Shown here in pieces: positions 11,846 through 23,231 of a stretch of 64,000 nucleotides of DNA; position 1 is the first letter of the stretch, and each line of letters begins with the position of its first letter. The DNA is taken from NCBI GenBank assembly GCA_025786725.1, contig JAHLTZ010000029.1:1-64000 (forward strand), given 5' to 3'. The notes beneath the pieces are model-generated. The model did not search any database. It had not been told where the DNA came from and saw nothing but the letters and a program-made list of their open reading frames with translations. This DNA comes from Syncephalis fuscata. Taxonomy: Eukaryota > Zoopagomycota > Zoopagomycetes > Zoopagales > Piptocephalidaceae. The translations under genes were made by a program, and so were the position numbers.

Positions 11846-13573
11846 CTGCTTGTATTGTTCCTTCGCGCTTACTTACTTATCCTTCTTTTCCTCCCACATG
11901 TGGCATGCTATTTACCGATGTCCATGTTATTGTTTGTGGATTTGCTTCGTATTTTCTAGTTGGTTGAGCCACACGGGCTAGCACACGTATAGTTGTGTGT
12001 ATGTGTGTATGTGTATGTACTGCACCTTAGTATAACAGTAAATGATACTAAGAAGACAGATAGACGTACGCGCTTTAAACATCATTTATTATATACAAAA
12101 GTACACAACCTGCACTTACATATATACTAAATATCTATACGATTGCAAGATCGTTTCATTCATTACTTCATTATTTCTCCTCGTATTATTCTCTCTCGTT
12201 AGTGATCAATGCACCTTTTCTTTGCTTACCCATTCTCATTCCGCACTCTCTACTACTACACTTTACATCCATCATTTAGCATGGTCGTTATTTTCAATTA
12301 CAAACGCTTTCTTTCCTTGATTTTTGTTCCTCACAAGAGCCATATTTGCACTGTTAATACCCAGCATCTCTAGGGAAATCAATTGCCAAGGAGAGACGTC
12401 ATTAAATAAGCATTGATCCTACATATTTATTTGTTCTTAAATGTCAACATTGACTACTATGACTAGCAATTATAGAGCAAGAAATATGATTTATAATAAT
12501 GATTTTGGTGTTAAATAACTTTATTCTTTTAACATATTTGCTATTATACTGAACTAATATGTGTTCCATGTAATGAGTAGTTTTGGTGTCGGTTGACATT
12601 TGTGTTTAATTCATTTGTATTAACAACACTATACAATCTACGTCATCATACTTTTCTTTCTCTTTCTTCTTACTTAGCATATATCTATTGTATATACTTT
12701 TACATTCCACATATGCCATCTAGATAGTATTAGCAATTGGTTGACTACTAGTTAGATACAAACATATTTACATTATGTTCTTGTATTGCTATTCTTTAAT
12801 CTCACCTTTATTGACACAGTAAGTACATTTTCGGCTTTGTTTATATTACATTTTACTATAAGGCATTACAAATATATGGTAAAGCAAAGTATAAAACGAT
12901 ATTGGCAACATATAGCCAGCATAATGACTGTACTGGCTATGTGCACCGTTACTACTCTACTAATCGTCTTCTTTTTTCCATCGCCTAAACAAGTTCATTC
13001 ATCAGTACTTTGTTTTGGCGTAGAGTGAACTATGGCTGTATTAAGCAATTTTATATCTCTTTTATTATTTTGCTTATCTAAACCAATACTGCAACTAGCG
13101 CAATAATTATGACTAATCGTTGGCTGAATAGGCATTTGGTCATATTGCTATACTTATTTTAAAATAAAATTTGCCTAAAAAGAGCTTTTGTAAACTTGCA
13201 CAAACCAAATAATTAACTACTTTATTTAGTTAGCTATTATTTTAGCACTATAAAAAAACAGCATTGATAAAAAACTTAAGAAATCATTATTATTAATCTT
13301 TTTTCAATAATTTAATATAGAAACTGAAATATGGCATAGTTAATTTACAAAGTAAAAACATGCAACTTAAAAGGTTTAATTATCAGTACAAATTACATAG
13401 ATGCTTTGTTGGTTGGTATAATAATCTTAAAGTTTTGCAAAGTAAACTACAGAAAATTTAACATGACTTGTACATATATTTCTTTAGCAATTATTGCACA
13501 TAATTATCTCTTCATTTATATACAATAACAAGTTTAATTATTGCCAATAAATAAAAACTGTTTATCTTGTTTA
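11846..13573. other. Intergenic, AT-rich
   Basis: This is the 3' flank of the Whi3-like gene and of the convergent TAN1 gene. It includes TGTATG-rich DNA near 11995-12020. A weak further match to the dispersed repeat (TGATTTTGGTGTTAAATA ... ACTGAAC) lies near 12497-12550. Open frames at 12042-12320 and 12786-13028 show no protein-like character. Confidence 0.4.
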
Positions 13574-14940
13574 TTAAGTTGCTTTTTCTTTTGTTTCGGC
13601 TGTTGGAGATGTCAAAGAATAAATGTTAAATCGCTTCAGCTGATTATAGTGTTCGACGACACTCATACCACAGATACTCTATATGCAAACAAATCAGTAT
13701 ACCAGTCTATGCAACCTTTACCGATAACCGTCATAACCGTCACCTACCTTTAATACTTCTACAATAATTGTACGATCTGGATTTACTAGATCTACCTTGT
13801 GATGTGGACCAACAATTTGGCAATAAGTTGGATTAACTCATCACGATTTACTCGATCACAATTGCGAACTTTTGGCTGAATAGCAAACTAAATGAATACA
13901 TTATACAAATACAGTAATTTTAAGTAATTTAGCGCTATAAATAAACCAAATACATCTACCTTAATTGGATGGTCAGCCGCATCTTCTGTATGAAAGATTG
14001 GTGCTAGTACAGTGGTGGCCATACGTTCAATATCTTCCATGTTTGACCGACACGTCAGAGTAATTGGCACAAGTCGATTTGTATAACTAGCTTGATGGTT
14101 AGATTATATGTAAAATAGATGGTTGGATATTTATAAAAATCCGCTACGTGATACATACCGAGTACGTTGTTGTTGAGTATCGGCAAAATCCTGCAATATA
14201 GTCATAGCCATACTGACTGGTTCAACTGGAGATCTAGTACGAATAAATGCCACTAATTTGTCAAGTAAATACATTCGTGTATTAAATGAACATATTAACC
14301 AACACTAGTATTTTATTATTTCGTCAATAGCTTACCACATTCTGTGCTCGTGGTAAGCGAGGTAAATAACCGTGTCTGTTTCTCCTTCGTTTGCTGCATA
14401 CTCGCCAACTCTTGGGCGATTTCCTCCTCAACCGATAGTGGTGCAGTGCTCTTTGCACTCTCCCCCAGCGATGATGGATCTGCATCGGTAATGGTGGCCG
14501 TTGCCTCTGGATACAATTTCTCTGCATACTATACAATATTTAATATCAGTGTTATAATTATTAAATATAAAATAACATTGCTATTAATAATATTCATACT
14601 TGCCTCGTTTAATAAACTGTACATTTCAACGACACATCGACCTTCTTTGCCACGCGTACATGTAATAAAGAAACCCGACAGATTCGGCTCAATACCAAAA
14701 CCGGGCGACCGACCTGCGTCCCGTTTTGCCTAGCAAATTAGCACAGCATTAATATCATGATATCGCTGGCAATTCAGCGATAATTGCTGTATCTCGACAC
14801 TATTTGTCCTTCAGCGCATCATAGCCATCCTTTTCCCTCCTCCTACTTACCTGTACTGCATAGTGACTGCGTGATTTTTGTCGCTTACTATCCAACGCAC
14901 CATTACGTCCTTGACCTGTCCGTTTTCCACCAGAAGACAT
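13574..14940 (-). CDS. TAN1: tRNA acetylation factor TAN1 / THUMPD1
   Basis: The product is a THUMP-domain tRNA-binding adaptor needed with the Kre33/NAT10 acetyltransferase for N4-acetylcytidine in tRNA-Ser and tRNA-Leu. The start at 14940 gives MSSGGKRTGQGRNGALDSKR, a basic N-terminus. Later exons give GFGIEPNLSGFFITCTRGKE, then EMYSLLNEYAEKLYP, and the THUMP core VAFIRTRSPVEPVSMAMTIL, RYTNRLVPITLTCRSNMED and FAIQPKVRNCDRVNRDELI. The end is VDLVNPDRTIIVEVLK joined by a phase-0 intron to SICGMSVVEHYNQLKRFNIY, a typical family C-terminus. Near 13808-13818 the frame changes by the equivalent of one missing base (KL..VGPHHKVDL); without correction the protein stops early. At least five introns are visible. 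Confidence 0.85.
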
Positions 14941-15087
14941 AATACGTATTGAAGATAGAATGCAAATAAAAAAGATGAGAAATGTTTACAACTTTTGCTG
15001 TTTTTATTTTATTTTTTACGTAAAACATTGCACTTACTTTCAACGTAAATATCAAAATACACTGTTGTTAAATAACACAAAGAAGCT

Positions 15088-17132
15088 ATGTCAATACACC
15101 GGGTCGGTATTGGCCATCATATATTGTAAGTGTTTGGCAAACCATATCTACAACGTATACATGAAAACAAAATGTAATAATATATGGTTGACTAGACACA
15201 CAGCGCTAATTAGACGTGGTTTAAAATTAGCCACCATGTAAGTTTACTATTAGAATGAAACACTTATGTATATATATATATATTAATAAAGATATAACGA
15301 AATAGAACTACAAGCAGTCGATGCGCTTATCCTACAGGCGGTTTACGACGTTCCACGCTTCTGAACGGCGATAAATTACTGAAGGAAGCTAATAGCGACA
15401 TTACAGAGAATTGGTCATTACTAAACAAAAAACCTATACTGTCCACTGTATTGCTATCAGCACGTCATAAAGTCAGAGATTGGAATAGTATTTTAAGGTA
15501 AGTTTGTGTTCATAAATTAGAATATATAACAAAATGTTGATTTAACCGCATCATCTACGCGCTCATCCTCAACGAGCAGAAATGATCAAACAAAAGTGGT
15601 TGCAATAAGTCATTTACCAGCCATAATTGATAAAAACCAGCACTTTTGCATATTGATGTCGGATGGGCAATTAGTGCGTATTCTACCATTACATAAATTT
15701 TTCTGTAAGCAACTAGTGTCAATAGTAGCTGTATTATTAACGAAGAGATAATCATAACGACGATTAAACCATAGCGATTAAAACGACTTTGGGAGAAATG
15801 TTGGAAGATGAATCATTATTAAAAGTAACATTTGATGCACAATATATGGCACAGCAATTATGGCGACATGATAATGTTGCGGTGCGTAATATTGTGGATA
15901 TTCGCGAGATTGGCTGGCCAGGCCGGAAAAACGGACTTGGACTTGACATGGTGTACACAGAAGCATTTAAAGAACTTGTAAGTTATTAGGTTGTTGCAAA
16001 TATGGCGTTAAATATACAAATATGTGTATATTGAACGCTAATCGTTATACTCTAGCATGGTAGACGAGTAATTGAAAGTACAAGGCTTATTAACAGTGAC
16101 TGGGGACAGGACACTATTACAGATGAGCAAAGTCAATATGCAACAAATTTTATACAAGTAAGCAATTCATAGAGAAAAGAAACACACATGGATAATTAAC
16201 TATAATTATTAATCTGGCACTTAGTCCATCTATATGATGTATTTGAGACTATGTGCATTGCAACAAACGTCGAAAGGCGATGTGACCGATTGTCAGTATC
16301 AGTGCTATAGTGGTGGCTCCACAATCAAGAAGGAAACAGTCGATGGCTATTTACCTCGAACGGTTATTGGAACAGCACGTCGAGGCGTACTTGTCTCTAA
16401 AACAACAGCAACAACTCCAGCGAACTTGCCATTTCCAAGCAGTCCGAGCGGTATAAGTAAAATAGAAAAACGTCTTACAACCAAACAGGTGGTAGCTGCG
16501 CTAGAAGCACACGAAAAGATGCGAGAAACAACACTTTTAGACTCGATGATATATTAACCACAAAAGATAATAATTCTAAAAGCACACCAACTATTCGAAA
16601 AGTAGCCCGTAGAACTGTTTCCAGTGCTATGAATACAGCCTTCAAAGATATATTTGATCAAATGACAAAGTATAAATTAGAAGCACGCGACCAAATACCA
16701 CCTTTAGTAACAAAATCATCGATTCTTCCATCATCTTCTAAAGTAGCATCAGCATCATCGCCGGCAAAGGTAACAACAAGGATAACAGAAACAGTAGCAA
16801 CAACAGTAGCAACAGCAACAGCATTATCAGTTAATCCGACACAATCATCAGAAAAAGTACTAAATCAATTACTAGATATAATGAAAGACCCAAACCGATT
16901 AAAACTATTGGAACAACTATTGGCAGCTATTAATGATGAAATTAAAATTGATCAAATCATTAATAATTTACCATCTGACCGACTAAGCCAACTGGAAAAT
17001 GCTTTAATCAGTCCATTACCAAATAAACAAACTGACTGCGATGATGTCAAGGATAAGAACGAGAACGACAATGATATCAACAACAACAACAAGTATAATG
17101 ATCTATACCAACACTATTTATATAATAGATAA
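15088..17132 (+). CDS. Exonuclease-fold (WRN/DnaQ-like) protein, probably inactive
   Basis: The start at 15088 (MSIHRVGIGHHIL) leads through phase-2 introns to a tiny exon encoding RGLKLAT and then a basic segment (SSRCAYPTGGLRRSTLL) that could be a mitochondrial presequence. Later exons give PAIIDKNQHFCILMSDGQL, then TTLGEMLEDESLLKVTFDA and VRNIVDIREIG, and finally LINSDWGQDTITDEQSQYAT. These fit the order of the 3'-5' exonuclease fold (the last resembles the 'W...L..DQ..YA' ExoIII segment). The acidic catalytic residues expected in ExoI, ExoII and ExoIII are not apparent, so a non-catalytic nucleic-acid role is inferred. The main frame stops at 16557. A second frame is open from 16461 to 17132 (DDILTTKDNNSKS..., helical then acidic Asn-rich) and looks like the true C-terminus after a one-base break at 16531-16550. 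It could instead be a separate gene starting at 16629. Confidence 0.55.
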
Positions 17133-17213
17133 ATTATAATCGTATAACCAACGTTTTATTTAGTGTAACAAAGTTTGAATAATAAACTCTTAAATTCAAT
17201 CTATGATTCATTA

Positions 17214-19262
17214 TTATAACGGTGGATTACGTCTAAATGTCCCATGGCTATTGGTTGTGCCTCCACCTGATGGCTGCATTGATGGCGATGCTGTCTGAGC
17301 AGGTGTGTTAGATGATAGCGGTGACATTGCAGATCCAACCGGTAACTGAGATGGCATACCAGTAGCATTTGAATGGCTATTGCTATTCCCGCTATTAGTA
17401 TTATAATGTATAGGTGGCGATCGACCAAAAAAGGCCATGTCTAAACGGTGGTGACCCTGAGCGTATCATTGGATCGAGCGTAGATCCAGTAAGTAAATTA
17501 TTATTTACAGGCGGTGAATGACCTCCAAACCTAATAACCATAAATAAGTATTTACATTAATAAAAATGCTTTAATTGTTATTACCGCTGATTAGTGTGCT
17601 GTGGGTGATGTGATGATGGTATAGGACGTGGACTCATTCTTCCCATAGTGCTCCACCTGGTGCATAGCCTGCCATGGCATTGGGGCCAGTATTAACACCT
17701 GCCATGCGTGGCCGCTTTTCTCGAGGCAATTCATAATGCCCACTGTTAATCGCGATATTTGTATTTGCACTAGCATTATTGGAAAATAGGTTCGATAGAC
17801 CAGATGGTGTATTGCTGCTGGCTGAATTGCCACCAACTGTTCCCGATCCTCCACCGGTGGCTAAAGCAGTATTGGATGCCAATGATCCCGATGCCAATGT
17901 ACTAAATGATGCTGGTGGATTGGCATTGGCTGTCGATAAAATAGGAGATCGTCGTGGAAATAATCCACTATTACTAGGTTGATTATTGGCTGCCATGGCA
18001 TAATCCGCGTAAGATGTTGGTAGTGCTGGTGCTTGTCCATAAGATGGATTCATTTTATTCGGGTAATATGGCATCATACGCGGCGATAGCGGTGGCGATA
18101 CAGATGGCAATAATGGTGGTGGTGGTGAATTAAGTGATGGATTCATTCTAGGTGACTGCAGTGTTGTGCGTCTAAAAAACTTATTATCAATTACTTTATC
18201 GAAGAACTGGTTTAATCGATCCACTACTGGTGATCCATTGACAAAGTGAGACGGGGCAACACTGCACTAATAAAATGTTAGTATAATTATTGGCTATGTT
18301 GGTATTTATTAGCGATATTTACCAATTGAACAACATCTCCATCAAATTCTTCGACAATACTATATCGACGTGGTCTTGCATTGCCACCGCCATTTGGATG
18401 GTTACCACAACTACTGTTGTTACCATGATTCATGGTAGATTCTAATCGATCTGCCATTGTACCAACTAGTAGTACAGGCGCTGAAATACCCGTCTCAGTT
18501 GTTATTCTTACTTCAACATCGGCACCTATACATAGATTTAATATACCGCATTATTTATCCACACTACTGCTGCAGTTGCTAACCAGAATGAGCTCGACGT
18601 CTTGCTTGGAGGCTGCCTCTATTCATTGCATATGGATTGCTTGTACTTGTATTTAGAACTGGACTAGCTGTTGATGCCGTTGATACGACACTAATGGTAT
18701 TTTCATGGCTGGCACTAACACCGCCACTACTACTGTTGCTATTACCAAATGCGCCGGCTTGTGTTGCCTCAGACATCCAACGCCACAAATGTTGGTAAGA
18801 ACGCCGGTTGGACGGGTCGTGTACGAGTATAACGCCGTCAACCTTTTTTTGCGCGTATAAACACCGTCGTGCCATAGGATGTTTACCAGCACCCGCCACC
18901 TCTAGTAGCTCTATCCAACATCGTTTTCTCTTGTGTTCGTATACCTATAATTAAGATTAACCAGTCATACGGTATAAGTACACACGCCTTTCAACCGCGT
19001 AACATTTGCTAATACTTGCCTTAACATCAACATGGAAGCCTATCGTGGCCCGTGCGTCGCGTAGTGGTTCATGATGACATAGCATATGAATGAGTGAACT
19101 CTTGCCCTAGTATAACTGATTAGACCAAAAAAACAACATGCAAACGCCCAATTAGCCGTTCATTGCCTATTATATACTTACTACACCGCGATCACCTAGT
19201 ACGAGTATGCGTACACGGTCGCCGGTTTCAACAATACGTGCTGCACTAGGTGAAATATTCAT
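17214..19262 (-). CDS. RABL3: Rab-like GTPase 3 (RABL3) with long Pro/Ser/Asn tail
   Basis: The start at 19262 gives MNISPSAARIVETGDRVR, then the P-loop LVLGDRGVGKSS, split by an intron between GV and GK. Then come TIGFHVDVK and VDGVILVHDPSNRRSYQHL. Next are VLLVGTMADRLES in the G4 position and FFDKVIDNKFFRR, which matches the end of the RABL3 GTPase domain. As in other RABL3 proteins the switch II DxxG is not canonical (EVAGAGKHP) and the NKxD motif is replaced, here by TMAD. Unusual features are a Ser/Asn-rich insert before G4 and a C-terminal extension rich in Pro, Ser, Asn and Gly. That tail reads to a stop at 17634 (GALWEE) in one frame. It continues plausibly in others (MSPRPIPSSHHP, FGGHSPPVNNNL, MAFFGRSPPIHY) to 17214, implying frame breaks near 17636-17650 and 17420-17440. 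RABL3 helps traffic prenylated GTPases in animals; its fungal role is unknown. Confidence 0.75.
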
Positions 19263-19320
19263 GGATAACAGGGAAAAAGAACAATAAAGCGTTTTAGCCT
19301 TGCGTTGACAACTTTAACAC

Positions 19321-19352
<32 letters not shown>
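19321..19352 (+). repeat. (TAA)n microsatellite
   Basis: About ten TAA units lie just upstream of the RABL3 start codon region. Confidence 0.8.
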
Positions 19353-19354
<2 letters not shown>

Positions 19355-20314
19355 TTATTACACTTTGTTATGACTGTTGTTAATAACATTACTCATTTAG
19401 ACTACACATTTGATTTGATACTATTTTGTTTGCTTTCTGTTTATACTGAATAATTAAATATAAACTAGGATTATAAAATAGTTTATTTTCACCTTCTTAT
19501 AACATAAATAATATACATTAAAACGAATTTTATATCATATATGATTATATAATTAAAAGTGCTGCAACATTTTGTGAATGTCAAACAAGCTGGAACAAAT
19601 ATCTAGGCTGCACAACATTATACAATTGATTCATGAGTATACGCGGGTCTCAAATTGCCACATAGATGTATTGTCATTGGCCTACATTGCATTTTAGCTG
19701 CATACCTCATAAGTACATTATAATGCTATTCAAAATAGCCGTAGACTTAAATAGCTCACATAGTACACACAGCTAGCTATCGGTATTATCGTCACATTCT
19801 ACTTTTTGCCAAATATGTAATACTGTCTGCTTTATACTATCATACTCTGTTGTTTATTCTGCTTGTTTGTCTTTGCAATTCGATATTACTATAAAGCCTT
19901 CCATTGCTGTCGTCTGTATTATCGCTGTGGATTTTGTTGCCAACATTGCCATGATGGATGCTATGCCAGCTCCAGTTCGTCATCGTATGTTGGTATTACA
20001 TTAGATAGGCAATAGTGCTGTACTTACTGATACACGCTTAACTAATGATATCATTAAAGCGCAAGTTGTACTTATCAATTGTCGTGCTAATACTTGTTTT
20101 ATAACACTGTTCATATGATAAAGACCATAAATATTGCTTGTTAATATAGATCGATTAAATTGATACTATCAGCTCAAGGTAATCTGAACATGAAATAATG
20201 AATCAAATACCATACTAAGGATATTGATATTTTGGATTTAAATCAAAATCTAAGTTATAACTAAAATGGCCACTTGTTTGATCAAACATTAATTTAACAA
20301 ATATAAATAGAACA

Positions 20315-20930
20315 TAAGTAGTATTTGTGTTGACCAGCTATATGCTAATTAAATTCCACGTAAATAGGCTAATCCTATGCTATGCACTAATCACACTACA
20401 AATTTTGTTAACAATTCAATATTAACAGGGCGTAAACAGTATTTATATTAACTAACTACACATTAATTGCATTCTATATAATCTGTGCATTTACGAATTA
20501 ATATTAACAGGCGGTAAGTGATATTGCATACTAGCCAGCTATGTGCTAATTAAATACCGTATACTCTGCATATCAACAATCCAATATCCATAGGCAGTAG
20601 GCGATATTGTATAAACACTATCTTTGCACTCATCAAACGATACGTATTGCACGCACCAACACCTAATATTAGTAGATGACAAGTGGAATGCAGATTAATT
20701 GCCGGCTTATTAATTACGTGTTATTTGCTGTGTGGATGAATAAATTAATATTGATAAATCATAAGTAATATGCATACCAACTAGACAAGTACTAATTACA
20801 TGTTATACATTGTGGTGCTTAATAACGTGTATTGATAAAAGGTAAATAAAACTATATGGTGCTGGCTTGCACACTAATTATATGGCATGCAATATGTTCA
20901 ACTATGATTACATGATAACTGGTACTTTTA
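20315..20930 (+). repeat. Degenerate ~84-bp tandem repeat
   Basis: Successive units start near 20315, 20430, 20514, 20598, 20765 and 20840. Each unit roughly follows GTAAgtgATATTgcaTA, then aCTAgccAgcTatgtgCTAATTA, then a TGCAT-containing stretch, then AATATTaACAGGc. Spacing between the best-kept units is 84 bp. Divergence is high, so the array is old. Confidence 0.5.
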
Positions 20931-21383
20931 AATCTTTAACACTGGAACGATAATTGAGCCGCCAGTCATATACACTTTAGCTATATACTCGACAAAAAAC
21001 AAGACCATTCAAACTGCCCTCTAATCCATCATACACCAAGCACCGTCCAATGTCTCAGTTTATTCAACTTTTAATCAATGGAATTGGTATATTACCAACA
21101 AGTCTGGATTTAATTGAATTTATTCAGCTATGCAAACTTTAGGAATAAACACACGGTCCCATCTTAGCTATACGTAATCAGATTATTTTATTTATATCCA
21201 TATCTTATCTGCATTTAATGCTAAACAAACAGCAATCAAATAAATATTATTATTGAATTTATACATTTATATTGTATTGCAAGTATAAAATCCAGTTTGC
21301 CTGCAACAATATTTTTATTCAAATAGCAATACTGTTAAAAACAATTATATTTAAATAAAAATATTTCAATACATAAAAATAAT

Positions 21384-22789
21384 TTATTCAGATGCTCCAT
21401 CGCTATTATCATCGTTATCGGATTCATCAGATTCATAATTGAATCGTCATCGTCATCTTCAGATTCACTGCCAATACAAAAGTCCTCATCATCTTCGTCG
21501 TCATCGTCGTCGTCACCATTAACATTATCCACAAGCATTTGACTAGTAGCCGATAAAGTATCGTTATTTGTCTTTGCTTTTGCTCCTGCAGTTGACGATG
21601 CATCCTTATTCGTTGCTTGACTGCTATTACTATTACTATTAGGCGATTGATATAATTCGGGTGCCTCTAATTTGGCCCATCGCACATAGGCTACAATCGG
21701 TTCGAAATCTCCAGCATCAATCATAGCAAATTCCACCATTCGATCCTTTTCTTTTTTGTTATTGCTAGACTCTACACTATTAGTCGAAGGTATCGGCTGC
21801 TCTGGTTGTTTAAGTGTAATACATAAAGAAAAGGTACGCGACGTAATAGTTGCCACACTAACTTGAGCAATATCGGTTAGTGGTAAATAGAGAACTGGTT
21901 TACGGAATCCAAAAAACAATCCATGATCTAGAAAGAATAAATAACCATCACGAGTCTTCAAATGACAATTAACATAGCTGCGTGAAGGCAAAGCGTTGCT
22001 CTTGTTTGTAGAAATAGGATTAAAGCCTGAAGATGGCCCTTTAACTGAGTGGCCTGTCCATTGTTCCAATTGCTTAATAATAAAAGAACAATTTTTTGAT
22101 GTTGATTCTGTTGTATTGGCCGCTGGCTCTATACTTAGCGTTTCAGCATCACCAAATCCAAAGGCTACAATTTCAACATCTCCTTTTAGCGTAGCACTGC
22201 TAGCATTGGTATTAATATTACTATTGGTAGTGGATAACGGTAGAATAAATACAATGGTCCAATGAGGTCCAGAGGAAGTGGGACGACCTGGTGTAGGTAG
22301 ACAGAAAACATCGCGGATACAACTATATGAAAAGCTTGTCTCTACCGTTTGGTTGGATCGTCGCAAACGTACACCGTTTTGTGTCAGTTCTAAATCTAAT
22401 TTCTTACGAGGCACGGTAAAAGAAAGTGTTTTTACTGTCAGTACAGCCGCTGATTGGTCTTCTTTATTATTATCGATTTGCATAGGAGTAGCAATAGCTA
22501 CGCTCGGTACCGTGCTGCTGGTGGTGGTGGTGGCAGCACTTGCCTGTGAAGGAGGTGGCGAAGCAGGTCGACGCTTTTTATTAGCAGGTAGTTCATTCGC
22601 GGCTACCGTTTCGTCGATTCTGGCTCGCGTAGCATTGGCAGACTTGAGCTCGCATTCAAGTAATTCAATGCGGCAGGCAAAATGCGTAATAATACGATCT
22701 ATCGTCTGAGAAGCGTGCGCACCTGTGGCCGCCAGCACGCCAGCCAACGTACGTGTAGTTGGATCTGTAATGAGTGATAGCTTACTCAT
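21384..22789 (-). CDS. RTT106: Histone chaperone Rtt106-like
   Basis: The product is a histone H3-H4 chaperone of the Rtt106/Spt16-middle double-PH class, acting in replication-coupled nucleosome assembly and silencing. The single-exon gene starts at 22789 (MSKLSLITDPTTRTLAGVL). An N-terminal helical region (TIDRIITHFACRIELLECEL) is followed by a basic KKRR linker. PH1 includes VKTLSFTVPRKKLDLELTQ and GPHWTIVFILPL. PH2 includes YVNCHLKTRDGYLFFLDHG and VLYLPLTDIAQVSVATITSR, the Rttp106-like signature. An Asp/Glu-rich C-terminal tail follows. The annotated frame drifts into a non-acidic end (stop at 21335). One base earlier in phase, the sequence reads NYESDESDNDDNSDGASE and stops at 21384, a far better acidic tail. 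A one-base break at 21436-21446 is therefore likely. Pob3 and Spt16 are excluded by length and domain order. Confidence 0.8.
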
Positions 22790-23231
22790 ACTGCTCGTAT
22801 CAGCCGTTGAGCTAGTATTACTGCAGTTACGAGTACTAATATTACTATTACGAATAAGTTAAAGTTTACAGGGGAAATGGCGCGTTGTAATCCACGAAAC
22901 GTAAAAGTAATCAACAATAAGCACAGTATATCAATATTAATAAATATTGTTCATTTTTAATCATTTAAATTTTTCATACATTTCAAACGAGCAAATGTCA
23001 TCACAACTATTTGTACTAAATTAACTTTATACGATAATTGTCACATCATCACCGCTACCATCATTAACTCTAGCTCTATTAGTAGTTGCAATAGAATAGA
23101 GACGTTGGTAGTGGCAAACACAACAAGTGGCAATAATAGGTAACTTGTCTCAAAGAAATCTACCGCACACGTACAAACATGCGCACACAGAGACACGCTT
23201 TGACTTAAAAACGAAACAACAACACAACTGT
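22790..23231. other. Intergenic between two minus-strand genes
   Basis: This is 442 bp of AT-rich DNA holding the RTT106 promoter region and the 3' flank of the kinase gene. No motif stood out. Confidence 0.4.

Larger units (their letters stand above)
19263..21334. other. Gene-poor AT-rich region
   Basis: This 2-kb stretch upstream of RABL3 has no convincing gene. It holds an AAT microsatellite and a degenerate ~84-bp tandem repeat, both listed separately. Confidence 0.45.

Noticed and set aside
12042-13028. Open frames in the Whi3/TAN1 gap
   Set aside because: Short, AT-driven, without motifs or splice partners.
14960-15241. 93-codon plus-strand open frame
   Set aside because: Overlaps the first exons and introns of the exonuclease-fold gene in a different reading; the spliced model explains the region better.
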